Positions 44,955 through 53,724 of a DNA stretch of 64,000 nucleotides are shown here, piece by piece (position 1 is the stretch's first letter; every line of letters starts with the position of its first letter). The position numbers were made by a program, and so were the translations under genes. A model generated the notes under the pieces. The model had not been told where the DNA came from and ran no database searches. It was given only the letters and a program-made list of their open reading frames with translations. Source of the DNA: Bacteroidales bacterium (GTDB lineage Bacteria; Bacteroidota; Bacteroidia; Bacteroidales; F082); NCBI GenBank assembly GCA_017539045.1, contig JAFYHS010000009.1, forward strand, positions 1-64,000, in the 5' to 3' direction.

Positions 44955-45699
44955 CGAAATCCTCGCCCGACAAGATACTGAGCAAGCCGTCAACCTGTCG
45001 CGTTTCTTCAAGACGGGTAAGGGACAATACGGTGAGGGGGATAAGTTCCTTGGTGTCAAAGTGCCTGTCACTCGTGAGGTGGTGAAACAGTGTTGGAAGG
45101 AGACCTCTTTCGACGACTTGGAGGCGTGTATTCGCTCTGAATATCACGAAATCCGTTTAGCTGCTTTGCTGACTTTGGTACAAATTTTCAAACACGCGGA
45201 CAAAAGAGCCTCGTCCTCTTCTTCTGTCATTCCGGGCTTGTCAGTCATTCCGGGCTTGACCCGGAATCTCCAACAGCAATGCATTGACTTTTACCTTTCA
45301 CATACCCAATACATCAATAATTGGGATTTGGTCGACCTCTCCTGTTACGAACTACTTGGCACATGGCTTTTGGACAAGGACAGAACATTGCTTTATGACC
45401 TCGCTCGCGACGGCAAGACGATTTGGGAGCAACGCATCGGCATGGTGAGTACCATGCAATTCATCCGTCATGGCGAGTTGGACGACACCTATGCCATTGC
45501 TGACCTCTTTTTGGCCAAACCGAAACCCTTGCACGACCTCTTGCAAAAGGCCGTTGGCTGGTTGCTACGTGAGGCGGGAAAACGCGATGAGCAAAGACTG
45601 AAAGACTGGTTGTCGACACGTTATGCAAAGATGCCACGTACTATGCTGAGGTATGCCATTGAGAAGTTTACGGAAGAAGAACGGAAACGATATATGTGA
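44935..45699 (+). CDS. AlkD-like DNA alkylation repair protein with repeat-derived insertion
   Basis: This 254-residue HEAT-like protein has the AlkD pattern: RFFKTGKGQYGEGDKFLGVK (about 23-42), the Asp/Trp-rich core YINNWDLVDLSCYELLGTWL (about 123-142) and TMQFIRHGELDDTY. It should excise alkylated bases without flipping them. Between FKHADKR and QQCIDFYLSH, about 20 extra residues (SSSSVIPGLSVIPGLTRNL) are encoded by a palindromic repeat that most AlkD proteins would lack. The reading frame stays open through it. It is the third gene of the abrB-acyltransferase-alkD operon and overlaps the upstream gene by 20 bases. Confidence 0.88.
   Translation: MNCRLYNEILARQDTEQAVNLSRFFKTGKGQYGEGDKFLGVKVPVTREVVKQCWKETSFDDLEACIRSEYHEIRLAALLTLVQIFKHADKRASSSSSVIPGLSVIPGLTRNLQQQCIDFYLSHTQYINNWDLVDLSCYELLGTWLLDKDRTLLYDLARDGKTIWEQRIGMVSTMQFIRHGELDDTYAIADLFLAKPKPLHDLLQKAVGWLLREAGKRDEQRLKDWLSTRYAKMPRTMLRYAIEKFTEEERKRYM
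45226..45271 (+). repeat. Palindromic GTCATTCCGGGCTTG element inside alkD
   Basis: GTCATTCCGGGCTTG occurs twice with an 18-base period (45226-45240 and 45244-45258). The second copy continues into the stem ATTCCGGG-CTTGA-CCCGGAAT (45247-45267). The period is a multiple of 3, so the insertion keeps the frame. Confidence 0.85.
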
Positions 45700-45735
45700 A
45701 TAGATTCCCTGAGGGTAAACTCAAAACAACGACCT

Positions 45736-46416
45736 ATGGATATCAAACTAAACTACTTTGAACAAGGCCAAGGCCAACCGCTCATCTTGCTCCATGGCAA
45801 TGGCGAAAACTACGACTACTTTGAGCATCAGATTCCTTTTTTCTCTGATGATTACCGCGTCATTGCTATTGATACACGAGGCCATGGGAAATCACCTCGC
45901 GGTGAAAAGCCTTTCACCATCAAACAATTTGCAGAGGACTTACACGACTTCATAGATGAAAAAGGCGTAGAAAAAGCTATACTACTCGGCTTCTCCGATG
46001 GTGGCAACATCGCTCTGACCTTTGCCTTGAAATATCCCGATAGGGTGGAAAAGATGATTGTGGACGGCGCCAATCTTTTCCCGAAAGGAGTCAAACCTTT
46101 GTACCAATGGCCGATTGAGATGGGTTACCGTATCGCGAAGCTGTTCGCCAAGAAATCCGATAAGGCAAATCAAAACGCCGAAATGCTCAGCCTGATGGTC
46201 AACGAGCCGCATATCGAGCCTGCTGAATTGTCCCGGTTGACAATGCCCGTTTTGGTCGTTGCAGGTACTAAGGACATGATTAAGGAATCACACACACGGC
46301 TTATATACGAGAGCTTGCCCAATGCGCAGTTGAGCATCCTCGAAGGCGACCATTTTGTAGCCAACAAAAACCCGGAAGCTTTTAATAAGGCGGTGGCAGA
46401 GTTTTTGAGAAAATAA
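45736..46416 (+). CDS. Alpha/beta hydrolase
   Basis: This 226-residue protein has the alpha/beta-hydrolase fold: an oxyanion HGNGENYDYF (about 20-29), DTRGHGKSPRG (about 49-59), the nucleophile elbow LLGFSDGGNIAL (Ser near 84), the acid in VVAGTKDMI and the catalytic His in LEGDHFVANKNP. The substrate is unknown, and esterase or C-C hydrolase activity is possible. It follows alkD by 36 bases in the same direction and may be part of the same transcript. Confidence 0.88.
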   Translation: MDIKLNYFEQGQGQPLILLHGNGENYDYFEHQIPFFSDDYRVIAIDTRGHGKSPRGEKPFTIKQFAEDLHDFIDEKGVEKAILLGFSDGGNIALTFALKYPDRVEKMIVDGANLFPKGVKPLYQWPIEMGYRIAKLFAKKSDKANQNAEMLSLMVNEPHIEPAELSRLTMPVLVVAGTKDMIKESHTRLIYESLPNAQLSILEGDHFVANKNPEAFNKAVAEFLRK

Positions 46417-46419
46417 TAC

Positions 46420-46427
46420 TACATTTG
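46420..46427 (+). promoter_or_regulatory. Minus-7 box of the C10 peptidase gene
   Basis: TACATTTG fits TAnnTTTG. A start near 46434 leaves about 17 bases before the ATG at 46451 and argues against the ATG at 46436. Confidence 0.6.
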
Positions 46428-46450
46428 CAGGCAAAATGATTGTCTGTAAA

Positions 46451-48988
46451 ATGAAAAAGCTTTTATTATCTGTTTTCGTGCTGGTTTTCAGCATAATGAA
46501 CCTTCATGCCAAACCCATCGACAGCAGTCTTGCCTTGACTGCCGCTCAAAAATTTGCCTCGACACAGTTTGCCATGGAACGCGCCATGCCCGAACTCGTC
46601 TACACGGGTCAGAATGATGCGTTTTTCGTCTATAACATAGGAGACCATAACTTCGTCATCATTGCTGGCGACGATGCCCACCGCCCTGTCATCGGTTACT
46701 CCGACCAGTCGGCATTTGACGCTGCCAACATCCCGCCCGCGTTGGCGTATTATTTGGATGGTGTGGCCGAGTGTATGGCGCTTTTGCGAAATGCCGTGGC
46801 CACTCCTGATGTGGCTGCGGAATGGGCTTCAGTGCTTGATCACGGTCGGCTCATCTCACGCCATCGCGGTCGTGGAACGGGTTATTTCTGCCAAACCCAG
46901 TGGAATCAAGATTATCCCTATAACTATTGTTGTCCCGAAGACCCCGCTGGCTCTGGCGGTCACGCCATCGTGGGTTGCCTTGCCACGGCCATGTCGCAGC
47001 TGATGCGCTTCTGGGCCTATCCTGCCCAAGGCATCGGCAGTCATTGCTATTACCATGAGGATTATGGCGAGATTTGCGCCGACTTCGGCAACACTACTTA
47101 CGATTGGGACAACATGCCCAATGTGCTGAACAACAATTCATCGGAAGCCGAGAAGCTGGCCACGGGTACGCTGTGTTTCCATTGCGGCGTCACCATCGAC
47201 ATGGGCTATGGTCCTGATGGCAGCGGAGGCGCCTCTGGCCCTATCCCTGGTGTGATGCATACCTATTTCAACTACTGCGACGCCATCGTCCAACTCCGTC
47301 GCAACGACTTTGAAACGGAGACTTGGAAGGCCATGGTGCGCGAACAGTTCGACATGGGTTGGCCTATGTATTATGGTGGCTGCCAAGACGGTGGCTGCCA
47401 TGCCTTCGTGTGTGACGGCTACGACGATTTTGATATGTTCCATTTCAACTTGGGTTGGGGCGGCGGCTCCGACGGCTGGTATCTCATCGATGATGCGCCT
47501 TACACCAGTCCCGCCGACGCCATGTTCAATTTTGTCCCTGCCGAGGTCTATAACCAGACGCCTTCGGAACCGATCGATTTCACGGCGGTTCCTGTCAGCG
47601 ACACCGACCTCAAGGTGCGCCTCAACTGGACCAATCCTACCACCACCCTCGACGGTACAGCATTGGAGACCATCGAACAAGTTGTGGTGACTCGCGACAA
47701 CGAAGTCATCGCCACCCTTACCGATGTAGCTCCCGGCGTTACGCTTGAGTTTGAAGATGCCGGCGTGCCGCGTTATGATGTGTTCCATTATGCCGTGTAT
47801 GCCATTGCCAATGGCCGTGTGGGAAAACATGCCAATGTCATGAAAGTTTTGGTGGGCCCTTCTTGCCCATGGCAGGTCATCATGACTACCACTAGCTATC
47901 AAGGCTGGAAGGGTGGTGCCGTTTCGGTGTATTCAGCCACAGGCCGTGAAATTGCGAGTATGACGACCAACACCTCGGCAGGCGTACAGGCCCAACCTGC
48001 ATTGCCGCTTGGTCATGTGAGCTTTGGCTGGACTGCCCCTGAAGAAACGGTCAGCCAGATGGCTTTCGTCATCAAGGATGCTACTGGGCAGACGGTGTAT
48101 TCCTTCTCAGGGTCTTCTGATGACATGCCTTCGGGTGTCTTCTTTGAGACCAACAACAATTGCGGAAACGAAATGGTTTGCGGAGCCCCGCAGAACCTCG
48201 TTGCCACGGTCCAAGACGACGCCATTATGCTCACTTGGGATGCCGTCCAGGATCCTGGTTATGGCTATAACATCTATCGCGACGGCTTGCTGTACCGTCT
48301 TGTCCAAGAAGGTACGACATGCCTTGACGAAAACGCGCCCATGGGTGGACATTGCTATCAAGTGGCGGTGCTTTGCGAAGGCGGCGACAGCGGTGAACGC
48401 TCCAACGAATCGTGTGCCACGGCAGGGCCCTGCTATCCGCCTCGTAACCTGGACTATGAATTAACAAGCAATTTCAAGGTTAAGCTGATGTGGGAGACGC
48501 CACAGCTCAACGATGGTCTATCGGGCTATTATCTCTTCCGTAAGGAAGGCGATGGCGAATACCATCGCATCAAGTCGTTGAATGCCACAGCGGTTTCTTT
48601 CACTGACAATTCCGCGAATCAGGAAGGCCATTATTACTATCGTCTCTATGCGTATTACGGTGCTTTGGATTGCACCTCGGCACCCGCTAACAGGCATTAT
48701 TACGACAACGTCTTTGAGTTGCATGTCTATTATTCGCCCACAGGCATGGATGAGAATGAGGCGCAAGTGAAGGTCTATCCTAACCCGACGAAGAGCCTTA
48801 TCACCATTGAAGCCGAAGGTATGAGAGCAGTGTCAGTTTACAACACTCTGGGGCAGTGTGTCTTGCAGAAAGACGTCGACGGTAATCAAACCACCGTTAA
48901 CCTGCAACATGCGTCAGATGGACTCTACATGCTTCGCATCAAGACCGAGCAAGGCATCATCTCCAAACGCATTACCCTAAAGCATTAA
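46451..48988 (+). CDS. C10-family (streptopain-like) cysteine peptidase with T9SS signal
   Basis: The ATG at 46451 gives 845 residues with a signal peptide (cleavage near LHA at 20). A Spi-like propeptide follows (ALTAAQKFAST, FFVYNIGDHNFVIIAGDDA), then the C10 catalytic domain with Cys in GGHAIVGCLATAMSQLM (about 176) and His in GGCHAFVCDGYD (about 316), plus LGWGGGSDGWY. Fibronectin-III-like modules occupy about 370-760 (GYNIYRDGLLYRLV, GYYLFRKEGDGEYHR). The C-terminus is a type A T9SS domain (VYPNPTKSLITIEAE, ASDGLYMLRIK, SKRITLKH). It is probably a secreted protease activated by removal of the propeptide. Confidence 0.9.
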   Translation: MKKLLLSVFVLVFSIMNLHAKPIDSSLALTAAQKFASTQFAMERAMPELVYTGQNDAFFVYNIGDHNFVIIAGDDAHRPVIGYSDQSAFDAANIPPALAYYLDGVAECMALLRNAVATPDVAAEWASVLDHGRLISRHRGRGTGYFCQTQWNQDYPYNYCCPEDPAGSGGHAIVGCLATAMSQLMRFWAYPAQGIGSHCYYHEDYGEICADFGNTTYDWDNMPNVLNNNSSEAEKLATGTLCFHCGVTIDMGYGPDGSGGASGPIPGVMHTYFNYCDAIVQLRRNDFETETWKAMVREQFDMGWPMYYGGCQDGGCHAFVCDGYDDFDMFHFNLGWGGGSDGWYLIDDAPYTSPADAMFNFVPAEVYNQTPSEPIDFTAVPVSDTDLKVRLNWTNPTTTLDGTALETIEQVVVTRDNEVIATLTDVAPGVTLEFEDAGVPRYDVFHYAVYAIANGRVGKHANVMKVLVGPSCPWQVIMTTTSYQGWKGGAVSVYSATGREIASMTTNTSAGVQAQPALPLGHVSFGWTAPEETVSQMAFVIKDATGQTVYSFSGSSDDMPSGVFFETNNNCGNEMVCGAPQNLVATVQDDAIMLTWDAVQDPGYGYNIYRDGLLYRLVQEGTTCLDENAPMGGHCYQVAVLCEGGDSGERSNESCATAGPCYPPRNLDYELTSNFKVKLMWETPQLNDGLSGYYLFRKEGDGEYHRIKSLNATAVSFTDNSANQEGHYYYRLYAYYGALDCTSAPANRHYYDNVFELHVYYSPTGMDENEAQVKVYPNPTKSLITIEAEGMRAVSVYNTLGQCVLQKDVDGNQTTVNLQHASDGLYMLRIKTEQGIISKRITLKH

Positions 48989-48996
48989 TCAAAAAA

Positions 48997-49027
48997 ACTC
49001 TCAACTCTCAACCCTAAACTCTAAACT
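48997..49027. repeat. AACTCTCAACTCT-type tract upstream of mrp
   Basis: Variants of AACTCTC and AACTCTA in tandem lie between the C10 gene and the mrp promoter. They resemble the tract at 18310-18349. Confidence 0.6.
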
Positions 49028-49033
49028 ATTTAT

Positions 49034-49041
49034 TACCTTTG
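49034..49041 (+). promoter_or_regulatory. Minus-7 box of mrp
   Basis: TACCTTTG fits TAnnTTTG. The predicted start near 49048 lies 25 bases before the ATG. Confidence 0.65.
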
Positions 49042-49072
49042 CAGGGTAATTTAGAATCATTTTAGAAACGCC

Positions 49073-50092
49073 ATGCTTAATAAAGAAAACGTACAGGAAG
49101 TCCTAAAAGACGTCATCTATTTCCCTAAGGGGGATAATATCATCGCATTGAATATGGTTGAGAACCTGATGGTTAGAGACAATACCATCCGTTTCGACCT
49201 TGTCATGGAACATGCCAACGACCCGAAGAACGATATCCTCGTGAATGGTGCCAAGCGTACGCTGACCGAGGTGTTTGGCGAAGATGTCGACATCGAGATC
49301 AAAGTGGTGGAGGAGAAGACAGCCCTCTCGAAGGTGAAGCATATCATCGCCGTGGCTTCGGGCAAGGGTGGTGTCGGCAAGTCGACGGTGGCTGCTAACC
49401 TGGCCGTCGCCTTGGCACGCGCCAACCAACGTGTGGGTTTGATCGATGCTGACATCTATGGCCCTTCTGTCCCGATGATGTTTGGCCTTGGCAACGAACA
49501 GCCAGCTGCATTTGAGAAAGACGGTAAGACCGTAATGCTTCCTCTTGAAAGATTTGGCATCAAGTTGATGAGTATAGGTTGCTTTGTCGACGCCAACCGT
49601 CCGCTCATCTGGCGTGGACCTATGGCCACCAGCGCTTTGAACCAACTGATGAACGACACACTTTGGGGCGAGTTGGACTGGATGGTCGTCGACATGCCTC
49701 CTGGGACAGGTGACATCCAGCTGACGTTGGCCCAGCAGTACAACGTGTCGGGTGCCCTCATTGTGACGACGCCTCAGAAGGTGGCTTTCGCCGATGTGCT
49801 CCGCGCCGCCATGATGTTCAAGGAAGAAGCCTTGCAGATCCCGATTTACGGTCTGGTGGAGAACATGGCCTACTTCACGCCTTCCGACATGCCTGAGAAG
49901 AAGTATTACATCTTTGGCAAGGAGACTGGCAAGGAATTTGCTGATCAACTGGGTGTGCCGCTCTTGGGTCAGATCCCGATTACGGAGAAGATCGCCGAGC
50001 GTGGTGATGCCGGTATGCCGCTCGCTTTGGACGCTGATTCGCCAGTCACCAAGGCCTTCGACCAGATCGCGCAAACCATTATTAATGTCTAA
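49073..50092 (+). CDS. mrp: Mrp/NBP35-type Fe-S carrier P-loop ATPase
   Basis: This 339-residue protein has an N-terminal MIP18/DUF59-like domain (about 1-85) and a deviant Walker A ASGKGGVGKSTVAANLA (about 101-117). DADIYGPSVPMM, DMPPGTGDIQLTL (about 209-221) and VVTTPQ-like segments follow. It assembles or carries Fe-S clusters to apoproteins. The CxxC often found in Mrp is not seen: the matching place reads MAYFTPSDMPEKKYYIFG, which I recall as normal for Bacteroidota members. The NifU-type gene follows after 26 bases, consistent with a shared Fe-S role. Confidence 0.92.
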   Translation: MLNKENVQEVLKDVIYFPKGDNIIALNMVENLMVRDNTIRFDLVMEHANDPKNDILVNGAKRTLTEVFGEDVDIEIKVVEEKTALSKVKHIIAVASGKGGVGKSTVAANLAVALARANQRVGLIDADIYGPSVPMMFGLGNEQPAAFEKDGKTVMLPLERFGIKLMSIGCFVDANRPLIWRGPMATSALNQLMNDTLWGELDWMVVDMPPGTGDIQLTLAQQYNVSGALIVTTPQKVAFADVLRAAMMFKEEALQIPIYGLVENMAYFTPSDMPEKKYYIFGKETGKEFADQLGVPLLGQIPITEKIAERGDAGMPLALDADSPVTKAFDQIAQTIINV

Positions 50093-50118
50093 CTGAACAA
50101 CTTCCAACTGAACAACTG

Positions 50119-50376
50119 ATGGAAATGGAAAGAGAAACGATATTACGCAAAGTCAAGAACGTTCTTGAGCAAGTGCGTCCCTACCTCCAGCAGGACGGCG
50201 GCGACGTCAACTTCGTGGAACTCACCGACGATATGGTCGTTCTGGTGCAGCTCACGGGTGCCTGCGGCAATTGCCCTCACAGCAAGATGACCCTTAAAAA
50301 CGGCATCGAATCTGTGATGAAAAAAGTCATTCCCGAAATCAAGGCGGTGGAACAGGCTGAAACTTTGGATCTATAA
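50119..50376 (+). CDS. NifU-like C-terminal-domain Fe-S scaffold protein
   Basis: This 85-residue protein is a single NifU C-terminal domain: VRPYLQQDGGDVNFVEL (about 19-35) and the cluster-binding CxxC in LTGACGNCPHSKMTL (about 49-63). It probably holds a labile Fe-S cluster for transfer. A Met two codons later is an alternative start. It follows mrp in the same direction, separated by a short ACAACT-type tract. The two genes form a small Fe-S assembly unit without Suf or Isc genes in view. Confidence 0.9.
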   Translation: MEMERETILRKVKNVLEQVRPYLQQDGGDVNFVELTDDMVVLVQLTGACGNCPHSKMTLKNGIESVMKKVIPEIKAVEQAETLDL

Positions 50377-50405
50377 CTCAATGTCAAACATAAAATCACT
50401 CTAAG

Positions 50406-52046
50406 ATGAAAAAAGTTCTATTCTCATTATTTGCCCTGCTGCTTCTTTCGGTGAGCGGCATCGCTCAAACTACCTACACCATGGTCAACTCGGCCGCGCA
50501 GCTCGAGCCTGGCCAGTACATCCTGGTGGGCTACGACAACGAAGGCCAAGCCTTTGTCATGAGCTACCAGAAATCCAATAACCGTCATGCACTCACTATC
50601 GACGAGAATGGCGGTGTCATCACGGCTACCGTAGCCACCGACCCTTCGCAACAGGATGCTCCTTACGAGTTCACACTTGACGGTGCTCCCGGTGCCTGGA
50701 CCCTCTTCGATCCGCTCAACAACGGTTATCTCTATGCTCCTGGTGGTGGCAACTACCTCCGCACGCAAACCGATCTGAACGACAATGGTCGCTGGACCAT
50801 CACCGATGGTGAGGAAGGCGGTATGGTGCCTGTCAGCAACGGCGGCGTGGAACAGTGCTACATGCGCTACAACATCATTTCCACCTTGTTCGGCTGCTAT
50901 AAGGAGTCGTCGAATGTGGCCGCTCCCGTCTATTTCTTCAAGGCTGGTGGCGCTGCCCAGCCCGATCCCGAGCCGAGCAACTATCCGACCCAATTCACGG
51001 CTGCGGCTGATGGCATTGATGTTTACGTTGTGTGGCAGGATGCCACCGGAGCACAATTGCCTTCCAAGTATTTGGTTTTGGCCTCCACGGGCAATATCAC
51101 AGTTCCTGTCGACGGCACACCTGTTCCTGATAGCGATCTCGCCAAGAATGTGCCTTATGGCATCAATGGCGTCGTTTTCGAAGGCTTAGAGCCCAACACC
51201 ACCTATCACTTCGCCATCTTCCCCTACACCAACAGTGGTTCCAACATCGACTATAAGACCGATGGCACCTATCCAACTGCAGAGGCCACTACTGAGGAGG
51301 TCTACGTTCTGCTCTATGAAGATTTCAATGATGATCTTGGCGTGTTTTTCACCTTCGATGCCTATGGCGATCAAACCTGGCACCAAGGTACTTATCAAGG
51401 CACGACCTATGCCAATATGAATGGTTATGCCGATGGCGCTGCTCACCAGAACGAAGACTGGCTGATTGGCTATGCTGAGATTCCGAATGGCCTCGGTTTT
51501 GATGAGATTTGGGTTGAATTCCGCACTGCCATGAAGTTTGATGGCGACCCGCTGCGCGTGGCCATCTCCACCGACTATGACGGCATTAGCGAACCAAGCG
51601 ATTTCGAATGGGAAGACATCACCGACGCTTTCGACTATTCGACAGGTAACTACGAATGGGTTGAGTCAGGTGCCTTAGATGTGTCTGACATCGTTGGCAA
51701 TCACAGCTTCTACATCGCTTTCATCTATACCAGCAGTGACGAAGCCGCCGCTTCATGGGAAATCGACTATGTGAAAGTGACGGGTCAACACATGGTTGGC
51801 GTCAACGAAAACGCTGCCACGACGGTTGGTGTCTATCCTAACCCTGCCAGCGCCCAGGTTTCCTTCACGCTTGACAGCGACGCCCAAGTCAGCGTCTTCG
51901 ACATGACGGGCCGCATGGTGCGTGAGATGAATGCCACTGCCGGCGAAGCTCAACTCAACGTGAGCGAGCTCGAAAACGGCGTCTATTTCGTCAACTTCCG
52001 CTATGCCAACGGCACGACGGCAGTTGCAAAGTTTGTGAAGTTCTAA
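50406..52046 (+). CDS. T9SS cargo protein with choice-of-anchor J domain
   Basis: This 546-residue protein has a signal peptide (cleavage after GIA near 20). An N-terminal beta domain (about 22-180) has YTMVNSAAQLEPGQYILVGY, a fibronectin-III-like part follows (about 185-295), and a choice-of-anchor J lectin-like domain lies at about 300-465 (LLYEDFNDDLGVFFTF, NEDWLIGYAEIP). The type A T9SS domain is at the end (VYPNPASAQVSFTL, VFDMTGRMVREM, LENGVYFVNFRYAN). It is expected to be exported and attached to the surface, perhaps binding glycans. It follows the NifU-type gene after 29 bases but is unlikely to be related to it in function. Confidence 0.82.
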   Translation: MKKVLFSLFALLLLSVSGIAQTTYTMVNSAAQLEPGQYILVGYDNEGQAFVMSYQKSNNRHALTIDENGGVITATVATDPSQQDAPYEFTLDGAPGAWTLFDPLNNGYLYAPGGGNYLRTQTDLNDNGRWTITDGEEGGMVPVSNGGVEQCYMRYNIISTLFGCYKESSNVAAPVYFFKAGGAAQPDPEPSNYPTQFTAAADGIDVYVVWQDATGAQLPSKYLVLASTGNITVPVDGTPVPDSDLAKNVPYGINGVVFEGLEPNTTYHFAIFPYTNSGSNIDYKTDGTYPTAEATTEEVYVLLYEDFNDDLGVFFTFDAYGDQTWHQGTYQGTTYANMNGYADGAAHQNEDWLIGYAEIPNGLGFDEIWVEFRTAMKFDGDPLRVAISTDYDGISEPSDFEWEDITDAFDYSTGNYEWVESGALDVSDIVGNHSFYIAFIYTSSDEAAASWEIDYVKVTGQHMVGVNENAATTVGVYPNPASAQVSFTLDSDAQVSVFDMTGRMVREMNATAGEAQLNVSELENGVYFVNFRYANGTTAVAKFVKF

Positions 52047-52068
52047 GAAAGTAACAAGTGTTTTGAAT

Positions 52069-52146
52069 CCCCCCAACCCCCTTTGAAGGGGGAGCAGCTT
52101 CTTGAAAAGTAAAAGCTGCTCCCCCTCTGAGAGGGGGTTGGGGGGA
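52069..52146. repeat. Nested palindrome of CCCCCCAACCCCC type
   Basis: The left arm 52069-52100 and right arm 52113-52146 pair almost perfectly (AAGCTGCT and the C/G runs), and each arm is itself a CCCCCT-AGGGGG hairpin. The design is like that of the elements at 22401, 25241 and 25624, although the sequence is different. It ends 18 bases before the proposed TTG start of the next gene. Confidence 0.85.
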
Positions 52147-52164
52147 GTAAATAAAACCTTCCTC

Positions 52165-53721
52165 TTGAAGAAACTCCTCCTCATAGCATCCTTGTTCCTT
52201 GCCAGTTGGGCAACAGCCCAACAGGTGGAGCCTGTGCGCTATGAGGTGAGCCGTTGGAACAAGGATCAGGGCTGCCACTTCCAGTCCTTTGGCGACAAGG
52301 GCGGCCTTATGGTCTACGAGACCGAGAAGACCGACAAGCAGAAGCACCGCCTTTGGAACTTCGCTTGCGTCGACAGTAGCCTATACGAGACCCGCAGCGA
52401 CTTGATTCCCTTGCCCGAAAAACTCAAATTCGTCGACTCGGGTAGCGACGACCGCTTTGCCGCGTTCCTCTTTATGAATGACGGTAACAAAAAGGCCTCG
52501 GACTCCTTGGACTTCCTTGTCGTGAGTTTCAATCGACAAGAAAAGACCTACCAGACGTTCTGGAACAAATGGCCTGAGAAGTCGGTGCCGCTGTCGGTGG
52601 AAGTCACTGGCGGCACGATGATGATGGCGCTCAACAACAAAAGCGGCAACGGAGCCTTATATTTCTATGACCTCATCGACAACCAATGCCGAACGGTGTC
52701 ACCATCCTCGAGTAGCTTTGTGCTGTTCCAGACGGAGGCCTTCGCCAAGGAGCGTTGCTTCGTGGTGGCGGCTAAGGAATACGAGAACAAGCATTTTGTC
52801 TCAACATCGTTCTTGGTCTATTCCCCAACGGGCAGCCTTCAAGGCAGCTATCGCTATGAGAACATCCCCAATGCCGCATTGGGTCGTATGGTGTTCCGTT
52901 TCGACCGAAACCGAAACCTAGTGGTCATCGGTACCTTGGAGCGCGAGACAGGTCGTAAGGTCAACCTTGAAGGCGTGACCGAGAACTACGACAAGGAGAG
53001 CGTTGGCGTGGTGTGGATGCGGTTTGCCTCGAGCGTGCCCGACAGCAAGGTGTATCTCTTCAAGGACATGCCCGAGATAGAACATGCGCTGACAGCCTCC
53101 GACCGTGTGCGTCTGCGCGAGGAGAAGCTGAAGCTGAGCAAGAATCAAAAAGCCGTCAAAGGCGAGATCGCTTTCCAGTTTCTGACGCCGCGCTTGACCG
53201 ATTTTGGCGACTTAACCGTCTTTGCAGTGGAGGCGTTTATGCCTTATTACCATACGGAGACACGCATGAACTATGGCTATTATGGCTATTACGGTGGCTA
53301 TCCCTATACCTACACCGTATTCGACGGCTACGACTTCTTCAGTGAGGTGTTGTTGGCTTTCGACCAGGAAGGCCATCTGCAATGGCAGCAATCGTTGAAG
53401 TTCGACAACGAGCTGACTTTCGACCTCTTCCCGCATGCCGCCGAAGGCGCCTGCTATGACGAGCTTGTCGTGGCTTCGCCTTATCGCAACAAGTTGCGTT
53501 ATGCCGCTTTCGATGCCCAGGGTCAGCCTTTGATGAACCTGCAGGAGGAGAAGCTGGCCCCGATCTATGGTGCTGACTATGTGGAGGACGAGTACTTCGC
53601 TCAGATGGCGAGATGGTATGGCAGTAGATTCCTTATCTATGGTTCGCAGATCATCCAGAACGGTAGTCAGCCTAAGCCAAGACGTACGGTATACTATTTG
53701 CAAAAGGTTCAATACGATTGA
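52165..53721 (+). CDS. Secreted protein of unknown function (518 aa), probable TTG start
   Basis: The frame has no ATG before a perfect signal peptide, KKLLLIASLFLASWATAQ. The TTG at 52165 starts exactly at it, while the other TTG at 52102 would translate through a hairpin. The mature protein is mostly beta strands with paired segments such as HLQWQQSLKFDNELTFDLF and a Tyr/Gly patch YGYYGYYGGYPYTY (about 372-385). No domain was recognised and there is no T9SS C-terminus. It ends 3 bases before the methyltransferase-like gene, so they are likely cotranscribed. Confidence 0.7.
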   Translation: MKKLLLIASLFLASWATAQQVEPVRYEVSRWNKDQGCHFQSFGDKGGLMVYETEKTDKQKHRLWNFACVDSSLYETRSDLIPLPEKLKFVDSGSDDRFAAFLFMNDGNKKASDSLDFLVVSFNRQEKTYQTFWNKWPEKSVPLSVEVTGGTMMMALNNKSGNGALYFYDLIDNQCRTVSPSSSSFVLFQTEAFAKERCFVVAAKEYENKHFVSTSFLVYSPTGSLQGSYRYENIPNAALGRMVFRFDRNRNLVVIGTLERETGRKVNLEGVTENYDKESVGVVWMRFASSVPDSKVYLFKDMPEIEHALTASDRVRLREEKLKLSKNQKAVKGEIAFQFLTPRLTDFGDLTVFAVEAFMPYYHTETRMNYGYYGYYGGYPYTYTVFDGYDFFSEVLLAFDQEGHLQWQQSLKFDNELTFDLFPHAAEGACYDELVVASPYRNKLRYAAFDAQGQPLMNLQEEKLAPIYGADYVEDEYFAQMARWYGSRFLIYGSQIIQNGSQPKPRRTVYYLQKVQYD

Positions 53722-53724
53722 GTT

